From the NCBI GenBank assembly GCA_037074705.1, contig CM073591.1:10491087-10555086 (forward strand): a DNA stretch of 64,000 nucleotides. The letters run 5' to 3'. The notes under the pieces are model-generated. The model was given only the letters and a program-made list of their open reading frames with translations, searched no databases and was not told the origin of the DNA. The position numbers were made by a program, and so were the translations under genes. The DNA is from Zhengitettix transpicula. Taxonomy: Eukaryota; Arthropoda; Insecta; Orthoptera; Tetrigidae. How positions within the stretch are numbered: the stretch's first letter is position 1; each line of letters starts with the position of its first letter. Below are positions 46,935-57,503 of this stretch, one piece after another.

Positions 46935-47191
46935 GTGTAAGTTCAATCAGTGGGCGACTTCGTTACAAATGTTCCTTCTGCAATTCTTGGTACAGTTCCA
47001 GAGGAAACCGGAAAGTGCACATGAACGATAAACACAGTGGAACTCACACAACGTGGAAGTGTCTCTTTTGCATGCAGGAGCTTAAGAACTACAGCAGCCT
47101 CCGAACTCACATTCGCAAGGTCCACAATGAGAAAGTTTCCACCATGTTATACCAACAGCAGTGGAAGGATAACTCTCCGAATCCAACTTAA
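46935..47191 (+). CDS. mod(mdg4): mod(mdg4) alternative terminal exon G (two C2H2 fingers)
   Basis: Phase-1 acceptor TTAATTTCAG|GTGTAAG. Encodes 85 specific residues (355-residue isoform). Finger 1, CSFCNSWYSSRGNRKVH then MNDKH, and finger 2, CLFCMQELKNYSSLRTH then IRKVH, both fit C-x2-C-x12-H-x4-H. The inter-finger linker is SGTHTTWK and the tail ends in NSPNPT. Stop at 47189. An exonic GTAAGT lies a few bases after the acceptor; its use as a donor would truncate the exon, but I see no reason to invoke it. Confidence 0.9.
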
Positions 47192-48244
47192 TTTGATATT
47201 TAAGGAAATTTATATATGTATTATTTATGTTCAGGAAAATGTCACTTCAGTTTAACATGTGTGTGGTGTTTGTAAATACTGAATACGCTTACGAAGGAAG
47301 TTTATAAGTTTTCTTTCTCAAGATCAACGACATTAATCGTGACAATCGATTAATTGATTCAATTTTCATGATATAAACACCAAATTCAATGTACCTACAT
47401 CCAGGTAAAGACAAGTTGAAACAGTATTGGGGTATTGGGTGTTACTTGCTTTAATTTCTGTACGCCTCACCAGTGTTGGTGAATCAGGGAAACATCTGAT
47501 GCTACATTTTCACAAAACCTCCTAGTCAGAATAAGCATATTCTTGTGACCCATAAATAGTACCCTTATCAATCCACTTAAGAGGAGTAGTAACAATGTTT
47601 CAAAAGTAAATGTACCAAAATGAATTTAATTCTGTGGGAACTCTGCCTAATAATGGTTTTAGAATGTTTATAAGAAAATATCTTAGGAAAAAAGTCTTAG
47701 TACGTGCACATATAAATATAATTCACCTCTTTGATAATCGGTTATGTTGAATTTTTTACTTCAATTTTGATTTTGATATTTTTATATATTTCATTCCTCC
47801 CGTTTTAAACAATAGTTTCAACTGCCGTTGCTCATATGTGTGTGGATATGTTGAATGTTTTTTTTTTATGAAGCTCTGTTTTTCCTCAACAAGGTACAAT
47901 TTACATTTCTTATTTCATACAAATGTATGTTCAAAAACTTTGTTACTTATTAGAACAAGTTTTTTATATTTATTGTTTCAAAAATTTGACTACAGCGCAA
48001 ATATAACCAAGACTTTTTATTTAAAATTGCAGCTTTAACAGGGATTTTCTATTTAAAATGTTAATGTTCTCAATGAAAATTTGTTTTTATTGTAAATTTA
48101 TACTAACGTTTAATGAGAATGATGTGTACATAGTTGGAATATTATTCATTTTCCATTGTTTGAATGGTATAATAGGAAGGTAAAACTATACTCAGAAAGC
48201 TGATAGGAAACAGGTTACATAAACTCAGAAAAAGAGGACAATTG
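47192..48244 (+). other. Spacer / 3' UTR after exon G
   Basis: AT-rich. No exact AATAAA was found close to the stop. The frame at 47838-48038 is uninformative. Confidence 0.4.
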
Positions 48245-48385
48245 TTGAAAATGAAAAAACATCTGCACCAGACGAAGAGTATTTCGTCTCATGGTTTGTG
48301 CGATGTGTCATTCTCGTGGCTCTAGTGATTTTGAATCACTCGGTGAAAGCAACAAGGATTTCAGAAATGTTATATGGGAATTATT
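48245..48385. repeat. Decayed foldback family II-like element
   Basis: Has ACCAGACGAAGAG, TTTGTGCGATGTGTC, GGCTCTAGTG, AAAGCAACAAGGATTTCAGA and ATGTTATATGGGAATTATTTG, matching the right-arm order, with reduced complementarity. Confidence 0.45.
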
Positions 48386-48429
48386 TGTCTCATATAGTTC
48401 AGTCAGTGTGCTTACAGAGAAAATGTACC

Positions 48430-48720
48430 TGGGTTTGATTCCCGACCTTGTCAAATAATTTCAGTCTTTCATTCATTTTCCTTTCCTCTCCACACCATGA
48501 ACATGTGCTTTCCTTGGAACATACTTCTACGCCCGAGCATATGCTTTCCTTGGAGCATATTCCCACCTTTCTTCATCATCCAATAGTCAAATGTAACTTC
48601 AGTCCCGGACGACATGCAGTTCTAACCTTCTCTCCTGACAAAGGGGGCTCAGGCCTTCAAAAATTTGAGAAATTTTAGATTCCTCAGTCTGACTGGACCA
48701 ACTGTTGATTTCAGGGGTAA
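48430..48720 (+). mobile_element. Decayed relative of SINE family a
   Basis: GGGTTTGATTCCCGACCTTG (B-box-like) then TCAAATAATTTCAGTCTTTC matches the junction CTGGGTCAAATATTTTCAG of the family a units. GCCCGAGCATATG also recurs. Confidence 0.5.
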
Positions 48721-48851
48721 GTCGACTTCAGTGTCTTTCTTTCCTACCTCATGTGTATTTTAATTTGACCTTGTCACATTTTCCTTAAAATTTAATAACG
48801 TGTTTAATATAATTTCCTATAATCATAATTATCGATGAGTGGGGTATTACA

Positions 48852-48855
<4 letters not shown>

Positions 48856-48916
<61 letters not shown>
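48856..48916. repeat. (TA)n microsatellite
   Basis: TA run directly abutting the truncated SINE unit at 48917. Confidence 0.95.
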
Positions 48917-48918
<2 letters not shown>

Positions 48919-49486
48919 GCCTGGGTCAAATATTTTCAGTCTTTCCTTCTTCTTCCATCCTTCTCTCTGCTTTGAAAATATGTTTTTCGATGTGCGTAAT
49001 TCTTCGCCCGAGCATATGAATTCACATAAAGCACAATCCTCCTATTTCTCCTATTTATTTCTATCCTTCCTCACTATCCAAGTTTGAATGTGAATTAGTT
49101 CCTTAATGGATTCTCCTAATATTGTATTTATTCCTTAATGGAAGCTCCTAATACTTCATTCCCTCTACTCTATCCATTCCTCCACTAAAAATTTAATTGT
49201 CCACAATAAGACTGTCTATATTTGCCTGGTCAGGCAGGAACTTGACCCGGTGGCCGAGATGGCTAAGGCGTCTGTGTACTAAGCAGAATACGTGGGTTCA
49301 AGTCCCGCCTGGGTCAAATATTTTCAGTCTTTCCTTCTTCTTCCATCCTTCTCTCTGCTTTGAACATATACTTTTCTATGTGCGTAATTCTTCGCCCGAG
49401 CATATGAATTCACATAAAGAGCAATCCTCCTATTTCTCCTATTTATTTCTATCCTTCCTCACTATCCAAGTTTGAATGTGAATTAT
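48917..49486 (+). mobile_element. SINE family a in tandem, period 388 bp
   Basis: CCGCCTGGGTCAAATATTTT occurs at 48917 and again at 49305. The unit runs from the tRNA-like 3' end through TTCTTCGCCCGAGCATATG, CTATCCTTCCTCACTATCCA, GAAGCTCCTAATACTTC and TTTGCCTGGTCAGGCAGGAA to the next tRNA-like segment. About 1.5 units are present; the first begins within the tRNA-like sequence at the TA run. Confidence 0.8.
49244..49315 (+). pseudogene. tRNA-like sequence in SINE unit, anticodon ACT
   Basis: Same 72-nt cloverleaf as 39551-39622: acceptor GACCCGG/CTGGGTC, anticodon arm TCTGT/GCAGA, T arm GTGGG/CCCGC. The loop is GTACTAA, giving ACT (Ser) instead of TCT. The stems are unchanged; only the loop varies. 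Confidence 0.65.
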
Positions 49487-49489
49487 ATA

Positions 49490-49610
49490 AATAACAGACA
49501 AAAATAAGAGCCAACTAAATACCACACAACGTTTCTGCAATCCTTGTTGCTTTCACCTGCTGTAATAATGGCACACTGCACAAACCAGGTGACGAACGCA
49601 TAATATATTC
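49490..49610. repeat. Arm of foldback family II
   Basis: GACAAAAATAAGAGCCAAC, TACCACACAACGTTTCTGC and ATCCTTGTTGCTTTCACCTG, then ACAAACCAGGTGACGAACG. Left arm and centre of the family. Confidence 0.6.
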
Positions 49611-50770
49611 TAATAAATATGGCAACAAAGGATGCTGTGACGTCAAAATAATTACCGTAGCATAGACATGAAAGAATGACAGGGACTTGCGGGCTTACCT
49701 TAAATTGAAAACCGTTGTTGCCACATCAGATGGGAAGGAGCATATCAAATTTTCGGAGGCATTAATGAGCCTCCTTCCTTGGGAGAGATGCATGCTGAGT
49801 GCCAGCCAACGTACGCAGTCATTACATTAATTCTACAACCCTCAACAATTTCTCCTTCCAAGTTTCCTGGTCAGACAACAGAAATACCTCAATTAACAAT
49901 ATTCCAACAATGATTGTAAATGTTCCTAAAATAAATTATTTTTTCTTACTTATACATAAATTGTATTTGTTTTCCTGACCAGTGTGTAATGTAACAATAA
50001 AAGATTTTATTAAACATATTATGTTGTTGATTTATTTACCCAAACAGTTGACTTAAAATTTATACAATTGAATAAATTTGAAACAAATTGTACTATCTAA
50101 TTTTGACTTGTATAACAGAAGTAACTGACTAACTGGTTCGCTTTCAAAGTAACCAAATAACTTAGAACCGCTGTTGTCCTTTTTTTTTCAATAACGATTT
50201 AAGTTTAACAACAAAATTTGACTGTCTCTCATGCTTCATTTTTTGTTGTCTATTCATGTTACAAGCATGTGTGTTTTATTTAATATATTACTGTCTTAAA
50301 TTTGATATTTGCAAATGACATGCTGTTGTTTGGTTTGTCCCACTTTGTGAGTTCTGCATATTGGTGTTTAATTGTGTTGTTATTGTTGTGTTGGTGAACC
50401 TCTGATATGAATTCTATCATCATTTGTTATGTTGGAAGTTGGCTTTCTTTTCCTAACTGCTCTGAACGAACTTTCTTACAGTTAGTGTATTCATATAATC
50501 TTTTAGAGGACGAGTAAGTGGCTTTGTAATGGAGAGAGTTTAGAGGAGTTTCCTATTTATCAGTGAGATTGGCTGCTAGTCAGTGGTTGTTTAGACTTCA
50601 CCCAGCCTGCTGACATCTTGCTGATGAAGTGGAAACAAATTTGTGTTCCTTGCTTTTACTCCTAGACGGAGAAAAATATTCAGAATCGCAAAGAAATATA
50701 ATATGAAAACAATTTTCTCAGATTATTAAATTTTTCTTAAAAAACCCACAAATGATGGTTCCAAAAGAAT
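49611..50770 (+). other. Spacer, nothing firm
   Basis: AT-rich. 49690-49800 has a GGAAGGAGCATATCAAATTT stretch recalling 28612-28640, a likely further dispersed repeat. No exon recognised. Confidence 0.4.
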
Positions 50771-50902
50771 GATGTTATATACGCAATTCTCTGCCAGTGT
50801 GGTAAATATTATATTGGCGAACATAACAGACACGTCGACTTTCAAATTAAAGAGCACAAAGAAACACGGCAATTTAGTCATAAATTCATTTTTCAGAATT
50901 AA
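50771..50902 (+). pseudogene. GIY-YIG fragment of a Penelope-like element
   Basis: The frame reads VIYAILCQCGKYYIGEHNRH, then FQIKEHKETRQFSHK and a stop at 50900. The Y-x-I-x-C-x-CGK-YIGE..R...(R)..EHK pattern is the GIY-YIG endonuclease start of Penelope-like retroelements. Upstream reverse transcriptase motifs are not recognisable and the domain is cut off after about 43 residues, so this is a remnant. Confidence 0.7.
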
Positions 50903-51329
50903 CTCCAATCCACATTAATTTAAAATGAAATTTATAGATTTTTTCATTTTTCCTTATTGCACCCTCTCATAATGTTTCTACTTTAGACATTGGAACACCC
51001 AATAATTTATTCATTAAATATAGACAAACCAATATCTCTTGTCAATTAATTATCGTTTGCTATTATAGGAATTATCATATATAGGGATAGTAAAGAAGAT
51101 AGTTTATGATTTACTAAAGTTTATGAGAATTGAGAGAAATTTTCAAGAATATTAGAATTATTCTAATTAAACAATTTATCTTTATCTGACTTATATCGAT
51201 ATTAAAATATTCCAATGGTTCTTGGAGAATAAAACTTTAAAATGTACCCAAAATACAAATAATTTTCAGCATAAAATTGAAGGTTGTGATTGAATAACAT
51301 GTAATGAATGGAAAAAATTTTCATCTGAT
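50903..51329 (+). other. Spacer, nothing seen
   Basis: AT-rich sequence without recognisable features. Confidence 0.4.
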
Positions 51330-51650
51330 TGAAAATTAGGAATAAGAAAGACAGCCAATTCAGGCAATAAAAGTGACAATATAAATACCACACAACATTT
51401 CTGGAATCCTTGCCCCTTTCGTCAGGTGCGATGAAGAGCCTAGAGCGACACAACTGCACTTGTCAGTTGACAGTATAACCCTTCAGCTCTCCCATTGTCG
51501 TCACTTTTGAGTGTTGTCAACTGACAAGTGCAGTTGTGTCGCTCTAGGCTCTTCATCACACCCGACGAAAGGGACAAGGATACCAGAAACATTGTGTGGT
51601 ATTTATATATCACTTTTTTTGTCTGAATTGGCTATCTTTCTTATACATGT
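51330..51650. repeat. Foldback element, family II (well preserved)
   Basis: AAGAAAGACAGCCAATTCAG and GGAATCCTTGCCCCTTTCGT pair with ACGAAAGGGACAAGGATACC and CTGAATTGGCTATCTTTCTT. The inner arms GCGACACAACTGCACTTGTC and GACAAGTGCAGTTGTGTCGC are perfectly complementary. The loop holds CTCTCCCATTGTCG. Confidence 0.88.
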
Positions 51651-52593
51651 AATAAATATTTCAATGAAACTGTAAATATGTTCTTTAGCTGTCTGATGCT
51701 CTCTGCCTGAGATAATTATTGAGAATCACTGATCTCAAAAGAGGTTCCGAATCCTGTGGCGCTGAACTCCATCCAATTGGAACACGTGTTTGAGCATCTG
51801 GTACAATCCAGACAAAACATGTTATAGCTACTGAAGAATGCGATTGTTCGATGTTGCTGTGCGTGTGCTTTTTTAATTGGTTCTTACTCGTCTTGCATAT
51901 TTGTATTTTTGTTTGTGTGTGCACGTCAGTACTTTGTATTCTCTGACAGAGATTGAAGAATATTTTGTACATTCTATCAGGCATTGTCGAGACATAAATG
52001 AATCATTACGTGATGGCTTTATTGCAACAGAGGTGAGGTTGTTAAAAATGGACTCAATGTGTGCTATTGGCTTTCAAATTTCAGTCAATTAGACTTTAAT
52101 AACAAACACATCAGTTTTGTTGCTTTGTGCGATACATTTTTCATACTCACAAAACCCAAAATTCTCTCACAACTATTAGACATAATTATATTTTCAAAAC
52201 TTATAAAAGTAATGGTTTGGAACATAAATAATCTGTATTATCAAATAAGAAGGCCTTATTAAACAGGAAAAAAGCTAATTTAATCTCTTTAAGTATGTGG
52301 TCCATCAACATTACACAAAATATGATGGTTTGAAAAAATCAAAGATTTTGCCGTAACTTTTAAACATCTAATAGGATAATAAACTTTTGATAAACTCGGA
52401 CATTTTCTGTACCCTTGATATAACACACTGCAATCAGCACAAATGAGTAGGGATTTGAAAAATTGGACAGCCAACTTTGTCTCCATCTATGTCAATTTTG
52501 GAGGATACTCTCTTAGCACAGAGAGTTGTTTGGAAAATTAATCCATCTTCAACTTACTCTTAGTTGCCTCAAATCATCCATATGCAGATGGTC
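51651..52593. other. Spacer with one unexplained minus-strand frame
   Basis: The minus-strand frame 51685-51984 includes FVWIVPDAQTRVPIGWSSAP, which is less biased than typical AT-rich noise but matches no family I know. The rest is AT-rich. Confidence 0.35.
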
Positions 52594-52830
52594 CTATAAA
52601 ATTCGTCCTTCAATAATGTCTCCTTGAGCTATGAATTTGTCCGTTCCATTTTGCTTTCTTTCCTCTGAAGAACTAGTTCTTCTTTTCATCCACTTTTCTT
52701 CATCTGTTGCCTTGTCCATCCACTTAATCTTTCTACAACACCTCATTACAAAACTTTCAAGGTATTTCATTATGTTTTTATGAGCATCCATGTTCCCAAC
52801 ACTACAAATAAGGCGCTTTAGCAAATTCAG
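52594..52830 (-). pseudogene. Decayed LINE reverse transcriptase C-terminus
   Basis: On the minus strand the frame reads LESFVMRCCRKIKWMDKATD, then EEKWMKRRTSSSEERKQN and DIIEGRI. This is the ...W-RR(M/I)-KI-W-D..(T/R)NEE...(I)EGRI tail of non-LTR retrotransposon reverse transcriptases. No upstream catalytic region remains. Confidence 0.7.
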
Positions 52831-53484
52831 TTTACTTGATAGAAAAAACAATCATCCTTTATTTAAGTTTTAATTGCAACTTCTCTGATTACTTTACTCC
52901 ATAATAAGTGTTCATGGTTTTTATTTTTTTTAATGCAGTGAAACATTAAGTTCCATTTCAAGATCAATTTTTAAAACAAAAAGTTTATATAATTAAAATA
53001 AAAAGTGAAATGAATCGGGCTGTTCTGCATATATTAGGGGCCTTTTATTTACTTTTTTCAAGAAGTGTATGTAAATTTATTCTCATATAAAATGGAAAGA
53101 GTGATGTAAACATAGGAGCAACTCTTACTTTGATTAGAAACTTAAAACGATGTTTTAATGAAAGATGAGATCTTAAATATATGAATGCAAATATAATCAT
53201 TCAAAATACCATTAGTTTCGAAACAATAATAGTAGTAAAATGAAAATATAATTTCAGGTTTTGAAATATAATAATATTAATACCTATATTTAATATTTTC
53301 ATATTTGGGTTTAAAATATTGTTTCACGAACATGTACAAGGTATTTTATTTGTGGCAGTGACACATCTATGTATCCATTAGCAATGAGATGTAGTAAATA
53401 TTCAGCCTTGAAAATAGGTAATTATTAAGTACTTAACAAATACCAGAAAAATTGTTTCTATGTGTAACCACTTTAATTTTTCAG
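52831..53484 (+). other. Intron sequence before exon H
   Basis: AT-rich; ends in the acceptor TAATTTTTCAG. Confidence 0.5.
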
Positions 53485-53738
53485 GTCCTTTGTCAAGGTG
53501 GAAACAATTGCCCTGCAAGGAATTTCAGTGCTCACTGTGTGAAAGACAGTTTGTGAACAAATCGAACCTCAACATTCACAACAGAGATATTCACGGCAAG
53601 GAGTCGGGCCCCGTGTTTTGCCCTTTGTGTTCCAAAAAGGTGAAGAACAAGAGCTGTTTGCGCGTTCACATGTATCAAAGGCACCGGCACAGCTTGACGT
53701 CGCCTTCGGTTTACAGTGAATCAAATTCCCAAAACTGA
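53485..53738 (+). CDS. mod(mdg4): mod(mdg4) alternative terminal exon H (two C2H2 fingers)
   Basis: Phase-1 acceptor AATTTTTCAG|GTCC. Encodes 84 specific residues (354-residue isoform). Finger 1, CSLCERQFVNKSNLNIH then NRDIH, and finger 2, CPLCSKKVKNKSCLRVH then MYQRH, both fit C-x2-C-x12-H-x4-H. The linker is GKESGPVF and the Ser-rich tail ends NSQN. This is the most distal alternative exon found. Stop at 53736. The minus-strand frame 53569-53751 is a shadow. Confidence 0.9.
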
Positions 53739-53867
53739 GAATTTTAATCATTCTATTACTAAATCATAATGAATATTTATAAAATTTTATGCATATTTGT
53801 ACTTTTATATCAGATATAAGATTTGATATTTATGTTATGTCCAAACACTGATACGAATAATTTATTT

Positions 53868-53985
53868 TAATAATAAGAAAGATAGCTGTGTCGCTCTAGG
53901 CTCTTCTTAGCACCTGAAGAAAGGTCAAGGACCCCAGAAACATTGTGTGGTATATCACTTATTAGTTTGTCTGTCTTTCTTATTA
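53868..53985 (+). repeat. Single arm of foldback family II
   Basis: AATAAGAAAGATAG jumps directly to CTGTGTCGCTCTAGGCTCTT, then CACCTGAAGAAAGGTCAAGG, CAGAAACATTGTGTGGTAT and TCTTTCTTATTA. The left arm is reduced to its outer tip, as by an internal deletion. Confidence 0.7.
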
Positions 53986-55989
53986 TTAATTTTCAATCAG
54001 ACGTAAATTTTTTCATTTCAATAATATATTTTGTTCAGTTTAATTTCCTTTGCAGAGTTCTGCCTAACTTTATTACAGTATTATTTGATACCTGTCATGC
54101 ATTTCTCATGTTAAGCTACTGTTCAAAGTGGAATAATTTGTATATATGCCAAAATTTTATGTTATTTTTAAACTCGGATAAAATTTACAAACATTATTTG
54201 AGTAGCATTGGTCGATGTGTACAGTAATTTTTAATTGATTTACAATTAGGGTTTGTGGAAATTGTATTTCATTATTACAAGACTAAATTTGAAGTTTATA
54301 ATAAATAAATTGATTCAGAAATTTGTCATTCTAAATCATTTATGTTTTGCTCCTTGTAATCCTCATAATACAAATTATTGCAAAGAACATTCATTTCTGC
54401 CTTAACAAAAACTAATGAGACGAGGCTAATCACATATTTATATGTTGTTGTCCACAAAAACTCAGCTCATAACTTATGCAGTTAGCCTGGGCTTGTAAAT
54501 AACATTCCAGTCTGTTCTCATTCACTTATGGAAACAACACCATGTCTTCTGGATCCCCCATCTTGGACCTCTTCAATCAAATATGGTCAATCAATTGGAT
54601 TTTTATTTTAAGGAAGTGGTAAAATTCACAAGAAAGCATATTAACCAAATACATAAACCCATTTTATTCAACATCATGTTTCCATTCTTCTTATATACAA
54701 GCATCTACAATTGAGGAACGATGCTCTTTGGTAACTGTTTCCCGGGTTGTGCACAAAGATGTTCAGTAATCTGAATTATTTTCTTTGAAACACTAAAACC
54801 ACTCAAATATTCTTGATAAACAACAAAAGCCACATTCAGCTTTCGATGGGTTTCAGCTCAAACATTGTCAAGTCTGAAGCAAAATTCAAGTTAAACCTTT
54901 TTGCTTTATTTATTAACGTTGGTCACTTAAAAAAAAAGACTCAACAGCAAAATTGTTAAAAACAGTGAAACCCTGCAATAATTAATATGTTGCCAATCGA
55001 CTGACTGATTGCTAATATCACAAGTTTTTACTGCTGAATATTAAATTCTTGCAAACTTTTGATTGCTCCTCACATGAAGTTTTCTTAAGAAGAAATTATT
55101 AAAAAGATTTAATTTGATAGTATGAAGGAATGTACTTGTGTTTGTCATGTGAACAGTAAATAAACAAGTTGGCGAACCGGATTTGCAACAATTATAACAA
55201 CTTAGTCTCCCAAATGAAATGAAAATATAACACTTCTGTTTTGAAAGTGAGATAAAACAGCCAAATACAGACAAAAGAAGTGATCAAAGATTGAAGTCTT
55301 TCCCGGTGTAGTTATTGAAAAGAAGTGATTATATAAAACTGTAATGATATAAATTTATTACTATATATAAAAAAAAACTTTATTACATATTTATAAAAAT
55401 ACATTAAAAAATTTTATTGGGCGCCAGCAGATATACATATAGTCTGTAATTAAAATTATCATTAGCTCCAGCTTGGTTATAAAATCCTCCTCTACAGGGT
55501 AATGTAAGCGTATCGGTACCTATTCAAGAACAGAGCCTATTTCCGCACTGAGTAAAAAAATTCAACTTTTGAAGGCAATTTACAGAAATGATGATCCTTG
55601 CTTTAACTTGTGGCATCAGCCAACTTGCAGAGGATCACTGGTCTTGTAGTAAGCAGCACACCATCTCGTTCTTCGGCCTCCCCACGATGGACGTCTCTCC
55701 AAAAACTTTTGTTGCTTACCGCTCACCAAATTTTCCACCCTCTCGCCTCTCTCCCTCCACTTTCATTCCTCTCTCTGTCTGTCTGCCTGCATCTGTCTCC
55801 ACTTTCACCCAGGTTCGGAGTATATATTCTTACTCGCCCCCCCCCCCCCCCAAACTATGGCAAAAAAAAAGGACACGTACCCTCGGCTTCTTGGGTCCTC
55901 TCGGGCAGGCACACGTGCATGTTTAATTTATTCCTTCTCAGGCCTGCGGACAAAGGGCGGCCACTTACCGAAGTTATTCACTACAAAAC
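53986..55989. other. Convergent intergenic region, left part
   Basis: 55250-55310 holds pieces of family II (AACAGCCAAATACAGACAAA) and the family I tail GATTGAAGTCTTTCCCGGTG. 55588-55926 has overlapping frames over pyrimidine-rich low-complexity DNA and a C run near 55841, with no domain recognised. Confidence 0.4.
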
Positions 55990-56170
55990 ACCACAGAACA
56001 TTTCTCGAAACCTTGTACATTTCTTCAGGTGCCAAGAAAACACAAGATCGGAGAGAGACACAACAAAAGACTAGCTTTTGCGTTTGTCAACTGCATTTCG
56101 CTCTCAGCCCTTGTGTTTTCTTGGCACCTGAAGAAAGGAACAAAGTTTCCAAAAATGTTAATCTCCCAAT
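55990..56170. repeat. Foldback element, family II
   Basis: TTTCTTCAGGTGCCAAGAAA and ACACAAG pair with CTTGTGT and TTTCTTGGCACCTGAAGAAA. The outer parts CATTTCTCGAAACCTTG and CAAAGTTTCCAAAAATG also correspond. Frames here on both strands are artefacts. Confidence 0.75.
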
Positions 56171-57404
56171 ATGTCATATTTATAGCTTTAAGAACTTCTT
56201 CAAAGCACCCACAATTGAAAGTCGAGAAATTACGCACGAAAATCTTTAATTTCAAGCTGTTCGAATAAGTTCTCAACAATTTTATTTAATTTTTTAAGGT
56301 AACCAACTATTCAAAAATATTTCCAGTGATAGAGAAGAATTTCAAATAAGTGGACAGGAGTGCACAAAAGAAGGCAATCGATACTCTAGAAACAGTGGGG
56401 GGGGGGGGGGGGGTGGACAATTTCAAGAAGGTACAGTAAGAAAAAAAAAACTAAATTAATCATTATTTTTATTTACAACTGTACATTAAAATCTCTCTTC
56501 CTCAAATATAGGACACAGGCAGAGAAAACACTCCAATAAAACATCTATAAAAAACATTTCAGATTTATGTTTTCTTTTTTTTAAGTTTACAAATAAATGT
56601 GCCTGTGTTTCAAGCAATTACTGTTTACATACTGGAAAGCAAAAGTACTTTGAGTATATAATATATTTATCACAATACTTCTGAGGCACCCTCTTACAAT
56701 AATGAACACTGAAAAATAATTGTACATAAACACTGTACATTTATTAATATAATTTACATCAATTATAAGAATTTTGTGCTGTTCCTATTTAAAATATAAA
56801 TGATACATGTTAACCTTCCTGTAAAGCAACATTATTAAGTCATATAGATAATGTGGACTGTTATCATACTCATCAGAACAAATAACCAACTTTTCTTGAC
56901 AATGCAAAGCCAAAATAAGTTGCAAAATTATTCTTCATTCATTGAACGTTTAACATGTCATGGTTATAAAACGGCATGAAACTAGGCCTTGAAACTAAAA
57001 ACAAATATTCACTTTCGTATGTCGTTAATAACTAGAGAAACAAATTTTGAATAAATTTACCATATAATCCAGTCTGGAAATTGCGAGTTTGTAATGTGTA
57101 CTTTGTCATTACATGATGTTCGATAAATGTATATATCTACATACTTACAAGTTAATACATTCAGAAGATTATACAAATAAGATAGAAAATATATATTAAT
57201 TTTTTTTGAATGGACTTCTGACTCATCAAATATATGATAATTCTCTCTCTCTTATTGTATCAAAATAATGTTGTGTGTATATTTATGTATACATATATTT
57301 AAATAATATTTTGTGTCAAAGACTATATATTTATAACAGTGATAGAGATAAATTTTTAAGGACTTGAAAATAACAATTAAATATACATGATATAGTTCCA
57401 ATAT
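56171..57404. other. Convergent intergenic region / 3' UTR candidates
   Basis: AT-rich, with a G homopolymer near 56397. On the minus strand it would hold the CREBL2 3' UTR; the end cannot be placed. Confidence 0.4.
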
Positions 57405-57503
57405 TTAACTCTTTTCTTGTTTAACAGCTCCAACTTCTTCCAACAGTCCTTGAAATCCTTCTGGCATCCTTCCTTCATCCAATTCATGCCCCCAACTCCT
57501 GTA
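57405..57503 (-). CDS. CREBL2: CREBL2 / REPTOR-BP bZIP factor, exon 4 (C-terminus)
   Basis: Minus-strand exon after acceptor AACCTCCAG, phase 0, ending in TAA at 57407-57405. It encodes YRSWGHELDEGRMPEGFQGL and a 12-residue acidic/basic end. In human CREBL2 the bZIP is followed by YKQWC...DQG.IP.E...LL; the Y..W....D.GR.P....LL pattern is preserved here, which fixes the exon. It is too short to be an obvious open frame. The joined exons give 120 residues, the length of human CREBL2. Confidence 0.88.
   Translation of the reverse strand, partial: YRSWGHELDEGRMPEGFQGLLEEVGAVKQEKS

Noticed and set aside
55588..56249. Overlapping frames of 112-154 codons as a gene
   Set aside because: Several frames are open at once over low-complexity pyrimidine DNA and a foldback; no domain, no consistent splice signals.
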